Source of the DNA: Aquificota bacterium
Lineage (GTDB): Bacteria; Thermosulfidibacterota; Thermosulfidibacteria; Thermosulfidibacterales; Thermosulfidibacteraceae
Assembly: GCA_015494645.1 (NCBI GenBank)
Contig: WGAU01000081.1
Span: forward strand, 1 to 8,644
Length of the DNA stretch: 8,644 nt
Direction: 5' to 3'
Shown: positions 1 to 6,600 of the stretch, piece after piece
Layout: each line of letters starts with the position of its first letter
Position numbering within the stretch: position 1 is the stretch's first letter
Program-made: the position numbers and the translations under genes
The notes under the pieces: generated by a model
What the model was told of the DNA's origin: nothing
Seen by the model: the letters and a program-made list of their open reading frames with translations, nothing else
Databases searched by the model: none

Positions 1-1375
1 GAGGATAGAGCTTGAGCTGGCTAATTTCTTCCTTCTTCCACTCAATGTACATTTCAAGGAAGTCTTCAGTGAAGACATTACCCACTTTTAGGAAGTCCAT
101 ATCTTCTTCGAGGGCTTGGATCGCCTCTTCAAGGCTTCCGGGAGTATGGTCAAGGTTCTGAAGCTCTTCGGGAGGAAGAGAGTAAATGTCCTTATCCACA
201 GGCTCTCCAGGATCTATCTTGTTGAGGATGCCATCAAGCCCGGCTAAGAGCAGGGCGGAGAATGCGAGATAGGGATTGGAGGAAGGATCGGGGAACCTGA
301 CCTCAATTCTCTTCGCCTTGGGGCTTGGAGAGTACATGGGAATTCTGATGGCGGCGCTTCTGTTTCTGGCTGAGTAAACCAAGTTTACAGGGGCCTCAAA
401 ACCGGGTACTAACCTCTTGTAGGAATTGGTTGTTGGATTGGTAAAGGCACAGATTGCCTTGGCGTGCTTGAGAATCCCTCCTATAAAGTATAGGGCAAGC
501 TCTGAAAGTCCGGCGTACTGGTCTCCAGCAAAGAGAGGTTCGCCGTTCTTCCAGAGAGACATGTGGGTGTGCATACCTGTACCGTTGTCTCCGAAGATGG
601 GTTTGGGCATGAAGGTGACAGTCTTTCCGTATTTGTATGCTGTGTTCCTGAGGATATACTTGTACTTCATAACGTTGTCGGACTGCTCCACAAGCTCGGC
701 GTACTTTATGTCTATTTCTCCCTGGCCTGCAGTGGCTACTTCGTGATGATGGAATTCAACCACTATCCCTGCTTCCTGCAAGTGGAGGCACATTTCGCTT
801 CTAAGATCCTGGAACCTGTCGTGGGGAGGAGCTGGGAAGTAACCACGTTTTGGAGGGATTTTGTATCCCTGATTAGGAGCTTCTTCCCTATCGGAGTTCC
901 ACCATGCCTCTATAGAATCTATGGAGTAAAAGCTGAAGTTGGGTTCACAAGCGTATTTCACATCGTCAAAGATGAAGAATTCCAGTTCTGGCCCCACATA
1001 GCATGTGTCCGCTACGCCGGTGGACTTCATGTAGTTGACGGCCTTCTTGGCTATGTACCTGGGATCTCTGGAGTAGGGTTCTCTTGTGATAGGATCAATT
1101 ATATCGGCAAAGCAGGCTAAAGTGGGTTCCTTGAAAAAGGGATCTATAAATGCACCCTTGGGATCAAGAACCACGAGCATATCCGAGGCCTCTATACCCT
1201 GCCAGCCCCTTATGGAAGAACCGTCAAAACCGAGACCTTCTTCCAAGGCCTCTTCATCAATTATCTCCGCTGGAAAGGTGAAGTGCTGCCATGTTCCAAA
1301 AGGATCTGTAAAACGAACATCAACAAACTTTACCTCACCACTCTTTACGAGCTTCAAAAATTCCCTCTTTTCCAT
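1..1375 (-). CDS. glnA: Glutamine synthetase type I, 3' end cut by window edge
   Basis: Makes glutamine from glutamate, ammonia and ATP in the cytoplasm, the main entry of ammonium into metabolism; the family forms dodecamers. Reading the reverse strand from ATG at 1375 gives 458 open codons to the window edge. Type I enzymes have about 470 residues, so only about ten C-terminal residues are missing. Visible motifs: GFDGSS (residues 49-54), the metal-binding GPELEFF (128-134), HHHEVA (209-214), the ATP-site KPIFGDNGTGMH (258-269), NRSAAIRIP (338-346) and EVRFPDPSSNPYLA (358-371). DKDIYSLPPEE (394-404) places Tyr398 where the adenylylated tyrosine of the GSI-beta class sits. An AGGAGG ribosome site (complement of 1384-1389) lies 8 nt before the ATG and fixes the start. 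It is transcribed divergently from miaB, and a palindrome 80 bp upstream may control it. The family call is certain; adenylylation control is inferred. Confidence 0.97.
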   Translation of the reverse strand, partial: MEKREFLKLVKSGEVKFVDVRFTDPFGTWQHFTFPAEIIDEEALEEGLGFDGSSIRGWQGIEASDMLVVLDPKGAFIDPFFKEPTLACFADIIDPITREPYSRDPRYIAKKAVNYMKSTGVADTCYVGPELEFFIFDDVKYACEPNFSFYSIDSIEAWWNSDREEAPNQGYKIPPKRGYFPAPPHDRFQDLRSEMCLHLQEAGIVVEFHHHEVATAGQGEIDIKYAELVEQSDNVMKYKYILRNTAYKYGKTVTFMPKPIFGDNGTGMHTHMSLWKNGEPLFAGDQYAGLSELALYFIGGILKHAKAICAFTNPTTNSYKRLVPGFEAPVNLVYSARNRSAAIRIPMYSPSPKAKRIEVRFPDPSSNPYLAFSALLLAGLDGILNKIDPGEPVDKDIYSLPPEELQNLDHTPGSLEEAIQALEEDMDFLKVGNVFTEDFLEMYIEWKKEEISQLKLYP

Positions 1376-1446
1376 CCCAAGAACCTCCTCATTTTTTGCT
1401 TTGCCCAAAAAGTACAAGAAAAAGCCTTTGTTGTAGATACTTGTAG

Positions 1447-1463
1447 TGCACAATGTATGTGCA
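1447..1463. promoter_or_regulatory. Palindromic candidate operator, NtrC-site-like
   Basis: TGCACAATGTATGTGCA has perfect 6-bp arms (TGCACA/TGTGCA) around a 5-bp centre. The TGCAC-N7-GTGCA layout matches the 17-bp format known for NtrC enhancer sites. It lies 80 bp upstream of the glnA start and about 51 bp upstream of the likely miaB start. I could not find a good sigma-54 promoter between it and glnA: the best match (complement of about 1410-1425, AGGC then TTGTA) has the GG-to-GC spacing one base short. The palindrome is directly visible; the NtrC assignment is inferred from shape and from its place beside glnA. It could be the site of another dimeric regulator. Confidence 0.4.
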
Positions 1464-1513
1464 TTCGATAGCCGTTGACGAAACAGAAGCTTAGACCTAT
1501 CTTTACAGCCGCC

Positions 1514-2821
1514 ATGGCCGATAAGTTTTTCATAAGGACCTTTGGCTGCCAGATGAACGAACATGATTCTGAGAAGGTAAAGGGAGTTCTTCTGGACATG
1601 GGGCTTGAAGAAGCAGAGTCTGAGAAGGAAGCGGATCTGATCTTGCTCAACACCTGCGCTGTGAGGGAGAAGCCTGTTCACAAGGTTTACAGCGAGCTTG
1701 GACGCTTCAAGCGTATGGGGGATAAAGTTATAGGCGTTCTTGGCTGTGTTGCCCAGAAGGAGGGGAAGCGCATTATAGAAAGGATGCCCCATGTGGATTT
1801 TGTGATAGGTCCAAGAAATATATATCGTATAAAAGAGGCCTTTGAGCGGGCGAGGGAGGGTAAAAAGAGTGTATTTACCGATCAAAGCTCACGGTGTGCT
1901 GTTACGGATCTTTCTTTTCCCATAGCAAGAGAAAATCCCTACAGGGCTTACATCACAATTATGGAAGGCTGCGACAACTTCTGCAGTTACTGTATTGTAC
2001 CCTTTGTTAGGGGCAGAGAGGTGAGTCGTCCTCCTGAGGATATTCTTGAAGAGGTGAAAATACTTTCCGATGCGGGTTACAAGGAGATAACCCTTTTGGG
2101 ACAGAATGTGAACTCTTACGGCAAGGGGTTGGATAAGAAAGTGGATTTTGCGGATTTACTGCACATGGTTCATGAAGTGGAGGGTATAGAGTGGATAAGA
2201 TTCATTACTTCTCATCCCAAAGACTTTTCAGATAGATTGATAGAAGCAGTTATGACCTTGCCGAAGATATGTGAGTATATACATCTGCCTGCTCAGTCGG
2301 GTTCCAACAGAATACTTGAACTTATGAACAGAAAGTACACTAAGGAGAGATACCTTGAGATTGTGGAAAAGATAAGATCCTATGGAAAGTATGTTGCCTT
2401 TACATCGGACTTGATAGTGGGCTTTCCTACTGAAACCGAGGAGGACTTCCAAGAGACCCTGGATCTAATAAAAAAGGTAGAATACGAGGGAATTTTTGCT
2501 TTTGTTTACAACCCCAGAGAGTTCACAAGGGCATATAATTGGGAAGATGATGTCCCTATGGAAGAAAAGAAAAGAAGGCTTTCAGAGCTGTTGAAGGTGC
2601 AGGATGAAATCACGCAGAAGCTAAGCAAATCTTATGAGGGGAAAGTGGTGGATGTGCTATTTGACAGGGAGGAGAGTGGTTGGCTTGTTGGGAGAACCAG
2701 AACTTTTAAAATTGTGAAAACAAGGGCTGACAAATCTCGTCTTGGGCATATAGTTAAAGTAAAGATCACCGAAGCAAAGATGTACGAGCTGAAAGGGGAG
2801 ATCGTGGAGGGGGATGTTTGA
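1514..2821 (+). CDS. miaB: tRNA-2-methylthio-N6-isopentenyladenosine(37) methylthiotransferase MiaB
   Basis: Radical-SAM enzyme that adds the methylthio group to isopentenyl-A37 of tRNAs reading UNN codons. From ATG 1514 it has 435 residues, typical for MiaB. The N-terminal UPF0004 domain (about 3-125) carries the auxiliary-cluster cysteines C12 (FGCQMN), C48 (NTCAVRE) and C78 (GCVAQ). The radical-SAM domain has CxxxCxxC at C153, C157 and C160. The tail from about 373 is a TRAM RNA-binding domain. The FGCQMNEHDSE signature points to MiaB rather than RimO or MtaB. A TTG at 1475 would add 13 residues; I prefer ATG 1514 because the family core begins at once after it, although neither start has a clear Shine-Dalgarno site. 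Oddity: the segment usually written PRxGTxA reads PREFTRA (334-340), with Phe for Gly. It is followed directly by the BFN-family gene. Confidence 0.95.
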   Translation: MADKFFIRTFGCQMNEHDSEKVKGVLLDMGLEEAESEKEADLILLNTCAVREKPVHKVYSELGRFKRMGDKVIGVLGCVAQKEGKRIIERMPHVDFVIGPRNIYRIKEAFERAREGKKSVFTDQSSRCAVTDLSFPIARENPYRAYITIMEGCDNFCSYCIVPFVRGREVSRPPEDILEEVKILSDAGYKEITLLGQNVNSYGKGLDKKVDFADLLHMVHEVEGIEWIRFITSHPKDFSDRLIEAVMTLPKICEYIHLPAQSGSNRILELMNRKYTKERYLEIVEKIRSYGKYVAFTSDLIVGFPTETEEDFQETLDLIKKVEYEGIFAFVYNPREFTRAYNWEDDVPMEEKKRRLSELLKVQDEITQKLSKSYEGKVVDVLFDREESGWLVGRTRTFKIVKTRADKSRLGHIVKVKITEAKMYELKGEIVEGDV

Positions 2822-3294
2822 TGATTAAAATGAAGGTTGCAAGGATAATTTTAGATCCTTTTACCAACTCGCCAATAGTAATTCTCAAGGATATGGAAGA
2901 AAGAAGAGCCCTTCCTATTTGGATAGGATTATTTGAGGCAAACGCCATAGCCATGAAACTGGAGGATGTAACTACCCCAAGACCCATGACACATGATCTT
3001 ATAGCAAACATACTGAAAAGCCTAAAAGCTACCGTTGAAAGAATTGTTGTAAACGATCTGATCAATAACACCTTTTATGCGAGAATATACTTAAATACCC
3101 CTGGAGGTACCATTGAAATTGACTCCCGCCCAAGCGATGCCATAGCCATAGCCCTTAGGACCAATGCCCCCATATACGTTGAAGAAGTGGTCCTCCAAAA
3201 AGCCAAGAGTTTTGATTTAGAGGACAGGGACAAACTTCTCAAAGAGTGGCTTGAACAACTTTCCCCTGAAGACTTAGAAAAATTCAGGGCGTAG
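2821..3294 (+). CDS. BFN/DUF151 'bifunctional nuclease' family protein
   Basis: Small soluble protein of 157 residues in the bifunctional-nuclease (BFN, DUF151) family; Thermotoga TM0160 is a structural member. Nuclease activity was reported for plant relatives, but the bacterial role is unsettled. The BFN domain spans about 4-125, with recognisable ALPIWIG (30-36), RPMTHDL (54-60) and the family signature DSRPSDAIAIALR (101-113). An acidic helical tail (about 131-157, with LSPEDLEKF) follows; there is no UVR domain, which longer members have. The start ATG 2821 shares its A with the miaB TGA stop (TGATG), and GGAGG at 2806-2810 lies 10 nt upstream, so translational coupling to miaB is likely. 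Alternatives are TTG 2818 and ATG 2830, the latter giving the more usual MKVARI beginning. The family is sure; the biochemical role is not. Confidence 0.9.
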   Translation: MIKMKVARIILDPFTNSPIVILKDMEERRALPIWIGLFEANAIAMKLEDVTTPRPMTHDLIANILKSLKATVERIVVNDLINNTFYARIYLNTPGGTIEIDSRPSDAIAIALRTNAPIYVEEVVLQKAKSFDLEDRDKLLKEWLEQLSPEDLEKFRA

Positions 3295-3344
3295 TTTGGT
3301 AGATCTTGCGAAAAGGGATCTAAGCTTTCGGAAACTTGAAAAGG

Positions 3345-3365
3345 AAACAGTATTAGAGCCTGTTT
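3345..3365 (+). terminator. Weak hairpin, possible terminator of the miaB operon
   Basis: AAACAG (3345-3350) pairs with CTGTTT (3360-3365) across a 9-nt loop; a G-T wobble (3344/3366) could extend it. The T-run is inside the stem and is followed by AAAG, so it lacks the GC-rich stem and U-tail of a classical intrinsic terminator. It lies about 50 nt after the BFN-family stop codon and is the nearest hairpin with any T-run there. Termination could equally be Rho-dependent. Confidence 0.2.
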
Positions 3366-3403
3366 TAAAGTCAACTATATTAAACTTCGTTTGTGCTTGT
3401 ATT

Positions 3404-3449
3404 TGCTACAGTTTTAGTTACCATAGTCTCTGTACTCTATTTTGTAGCA
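3404..3449 (+). other. Long-loop inverted repeat in the intergenic region
   Basis: TGCTACA (3404-3410) and TGTAGCA (3443-3449) are perfect 7-bp inverted arms separated by 32 nt. The innermost G3411 and T3442 could add a wobble pair. The loop holds smaller pairing options but no strong second stem. Such arms can arise by chance in a region this long; the location in an unexplained gap is the only reason to note it. Confidence 0.25.
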
Positions 3450-3521
3450 TCTCTGTCAATATTCCAAGTGCCTGTGGGATTTGATCGGCAACAATCATTC
3501 TGGTGTTGTTCTAAATGGCTC

Positions 3522-3530
3522 TGGTAAAAT
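3522..3530 (+). promoter_or_regulatory. Candidate extended -10 promoter for dnaE-accA
   Basis: TGGTAAAAT fits the extended -10 form TGnTATAAT with one mismatch in the hexamer. No good -35 hexamer sits 16-18 bp upstream, which extended -10 promoters can tolerate. Transcription would start near 3537 and give a leader of about 115 nt before dnaE. This rests on pattern only. Confidence 0.28.
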
Positions 3531-3584
3531 AGTTTTTGGGCATTTTTGCAAAAGGTTACTTAGAGCAGCACGGGTTAAAGGGGC

Positions 3585-3613
3585 TTGCTTTATTTGCAAG
3601 TTAGGTTTGTAAT
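3585..3613 (+). promoter_or_regulatory. Candidate sigma-70-type promoter just before dnaE
   Basis: TTGCTT (3585-3590) and TGTAAT (3608-3613) are spaced by exactly 17 bp. The -10 matches five of six consensus bases but lacks the important A at its second position, and the -35 matches only TTG. Transcription would begin near 3619-3621, at the foot of the hairpin that precedes the dnaE ribosome site, giving a leader of about 33 nt. It competes with the extended -10 candidate at 3522. Confidence 0.25.
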
Positions 3614-3619
3614 TGTTAG

Positions 3620-3646
3620 CATTTTTCCAGTCTTGGAAAATGGAGG
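3620..3646 (+). promoter_or_regulatory. Leader hairpin abutting the dnaE ribosome-binding site
   Basis: CATTTTTCCA (3620-3629) pairs with TGGAAAATG (3634-3642) around a GTCT loop, giving nine base pairs with one bulged T. The last stem base, G3642, is also the first base of the GGAGG Shine-Dalgarno (3642-3646), which stands 6 nt before the dnaE ATG at 3653. The pairing and overlap are visible in the sequence. The stem is A/T-rich and should be weak at high temperature, so it may tune translation, protect the 5' end, or do nothing. Confidence 0.5.
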
Positions 3647-3652
3647 AAGCAG

Positions 3653-6600
3653 ATGGCAGAGTTTGTGCATTTGCATTTGCATACTCAGTACAGCCTGTTG
3701 GATGGGGCGATTAAGATAAAGCAACTTTTTCCCAGGGCAAGGGAGTTGGGGTTTGACGCGGTGGCTATTACGGATCATGGGAGTATGTTCGGGGTGGTGA
3801 AGTTCTTTCAGGAAGCTCAGAAACACGAAGTAAAACCCATAATAGGTTGTGAGGCCTATGTGGCTCCTGGGTCGCGGTTTGATAAAAAATCAGTAAGGGG
3901 AGGGGCTGATGCGGCTTATCATTTGGTGCTGCTGGCAAAAAACGAGAAGGGCTACAAGAATCTGATAAAGCTTGTAACCGCGGGTTACTTGGAAGGCTTT
4001 TACTACAAGCCAAGGATAGATAAGGAGTTGTTGCGGGAACACAGTGAAGGTCTGATAGCCACAAGCGCTTGTATGAAGGGAGAGATAGCCCAGAAGATCC
4101 TGAATAATGACTATGATGGCGCTAAGAGAGCGCTTTACGCGTATTTAGACATCTTTGGCAAGGAAAATTTTTACCTTGAGATAATGCGTATAGGCATTGA
4201 GGAACAGGACAGGGTGAACGAAGGGCTTATGAAGCTTGCCAGAGACACTGGAGTTGGGCTTGTTGCCACCAACGACTGTCACTACCTTTTTCCTGAAGAT
4301 GCTGAGGCCCACGATATACTTCTCTGCGTGCAAACAGGAAAGAGGGTGGAGGATGTGAACCGCATGAAGATGGATACCAACCAGATATACTTTAAGTCTC
4401 CTCGGGAGATGGCAGATTTGTTTGCCGATGTTCCCGAGGCAGTGGAAAACACCCTTAAAATAGCTGAAGCGTGCAACTTTCAGTTTGAATTTGGGAAGGC
4501 GCATCTGCCTGTTTACCAGGTGCCTGAGGGATATACCATCAGCAGTTATTTAAGGAAGCTTGCTTTTGATGGGTTGAAAAAGCGAAGAGAGAGGGGAGAG
4601 CTTGATCAGACCATACCCTACGAGAGATACGAAGAGCGTTTGAACTACGAGCTTGAGGTTATAGAGAAGACAGGCTTTCCTGGATATTTTCTAATCGTGT
4701 GGGACTTTGTGAATTACGCTAAAAGAAACGGGATACCTGTGGGGCCGGGAAGGGGATCTGCCGCTGGTTCTTTGGTGTCTTATGTTCTTGAGATAACGGA
4801 TATAGATCCTTTGAGGTGGGGCCTGTTGTTTGAGCGTTTCCTCAATCCAGAGAGAATCAGCCCGCCGGATATAGACATAGACTTCTGCAAGGAGAGAAGA
4901 GATCTTGTGATAGACTACGTTCGCAAGAAGTACGGCGAGAAGAATGTTGCAAAGATACTGGCGGTGGGCACATTGGCTACAAGGGCTGCTGTAAGGGATG
5001 TGGGAAGGGCGCTGGGCTTTTCTCCTAAGGAGGTTGATAGAATTGCCAAGATGTTTCCTCAGACGCCGGATATTTCTGTGGAAGATGCTATAAAGATGGA
5101 GCCTCGTATTCAGGAGGAGATGGAGAAGAATTCCAAAGTGAAAAAGCTTGTGGAGGTTGCCAGCAAGTTGGAAGGATTGTGTCGGCAGGCTTCTACACAT
5201 GCTGCCGGTGTGGTGATAACTCCCAACGAACTGACGGAGTATGTTCCCCTCTACAAGAATGAGAAGGAAGAGGAGATCACCACCCAGTACGATAAGGACG
5301 ATTTGGAGGCTTTGGGTCTTTTGAAGATGGACATGTTGGGGCTTAGGACTCTTACGGTGATAGACACAGCCTTGAAGCTCATAGAGGCGTATAAAGGGGA
5401 AAAGGTTGATCTAAAGCATCTTCCCCTTGATGATCCAGAAACTTACAGGCTTCTACAGTCGGGAAGGACCTTGGGAGTATTCCAGTTGGAAAGCTCGGGA
5501 ATGAGGGAGCTTCTGAAGAGGCTTAAGCCCTCAAGGTTTGAGGATCTCATAGCCCTCGTTGCCCTTTACAGACCCGGCCCTCTGGGATCTGGAATGGTGG
5601 ATGACTTCATAGACAGGAAGCATGGGAGAAAGCCCATAGAATACGAGCTGCCGCAACTGGGGCCTATCCTTGAAGAAACTTACGGGGTTATCCTCTATCA
5701 GGAGCAGGTCATGAAGATAGCCTCAGAGGTAGCTGGGTTCACCCTTGGGCAGGCGGACATCCTGCGCAAGGCCATGGGCAAGAAGAAAAAGGACGTTATG
5801 GCCCAAATGAGAGAGCTGTTCATAAAGGGTGCTGTGGAAAGGGGAGTGGATAAAGAAAAAGCTGAGGATCTTTTTGACAAGATGGCCAAATTTGCCGAGT
5901 ATGGCTTCAACAAATCTCATTCTGCTGCGTACGCCATGGTGGCTTACCAGACTGCTTATCTTAAGGCACACTATCCTGTGGAGTTTATGGCAGCCCTTAT
6001 CTCCAGCGAAATCAACAATACAGAGAAGATATATCTGTACCTGCAGGAATGCAAGGATATGGGCATAGAGGTGTATCCGCCGAATATCAACGAGAGCCAT
6101 GTTATATTCAGGGTGGATGGCAACTCTTTGAGGTTTGGGCTTGCTGCTATCAAAGGTGTTGGAGAAGCGGCGGCAGAAGCTATCGTAAAGGCGAGAAAAG
6201 ACGAGCCTTTTAAGAACTTTTACGATTTTTGTAAGAGAGTTGCAGGACACAAGGTGAACAAGAAGACTATAGAGGCCCTTATAAAGTCTGGTGCTTTGGA
6301 TAGCTTTGGCGATAGGAATAGCCTCCTTGCATCTTTGGAGACCTTTTTGGATGCAGCAACGAGGGCTTCTAAGGGGAGTGAAAAACAGCTCAGTTTGTTT
6401 GATCTTGCAGGAGAAGGGGAGTATGTAGAGGAACCTGAGCTTATAGAGGCCTCGCCTGCAACGGAGCAGGAAAGGCTAAATATGGAAAAGGAAGTCTTGG
6501 GATTTTATCTCAGCGGCCATCCTCTGGACACGGCGAAGGAGATCATATCCAAGTATCCTGTTACAACCATAAGTGCCCTTGAGGAGAAAGAGGATGGAGA

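Larger units (their letters stand above)
3295..3652 (+). other. Gene-free, T-rich intergenic region upstream of dnaE
   Basis: The only long non-coding stretch, in a window where neighbouring genes otherwise overlap. The short frames here (for example 3296-3484 on the plus strand) are Cys/Ser-rich, lack a ribosome site and resemble no family I know. Contents, all listed separately where useful: a 6-bp hairpin right after the stop (TAGATC 3300-3305 with GATCTA 3317-3322, no T-tract), further weak hairpins at 3345-3365 and 3404-3449, two candidate promoters, and the hairpin ending at the dnaE ribosome site. No tRNA, known riboswitch, tandem repeat or insertion-sequence end was seen. It most likely holds the 3' end of the miaB message and the dnaE promoter and leader; a small RNA or decayed gene is possible. 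Confidence 0.6.

Noticed and set aside
1410..1425. Possible sigma-54 promoter for glnA on the minus strand (AGGC...TTGTA)
   Set aside because: The GG to GC spacing is one base short and the GC of the -12 element is changed to GT, so it fails the strict spacing rule.
426..1436. Three plus-strand open frames (426-746, 563-1120, 1086-1436)
   Set aside because: They are antisense to glnA, whose full set of motifs reads on the minus strand.
3345..3380. Minus-strand promoter-like pair in the gap (TTGACT with TACTGT, 16-bp spacing)
   Set aside because: It would only transcribe antisense into the BFN-family gene, and the -10 is poor. Such matches are common by chance in A/T-rich DNA.
3363..3386. 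GTTTTAAAG...TTAAAC segment resembling a CRISPR repeat (GTTT start, AAAC end)
   Set aside because: Only one copy exists; no second copy at spacer distance and no cas genes. Nearby GTTTTAG (3411) shares only six bases.
3296..3484. 62-codon plus-strand frame after the BFN-family gene
   Set aside because: No ribosome site, Cys/Ser-rich composition unlike the neighbours, and no recognisable motif.
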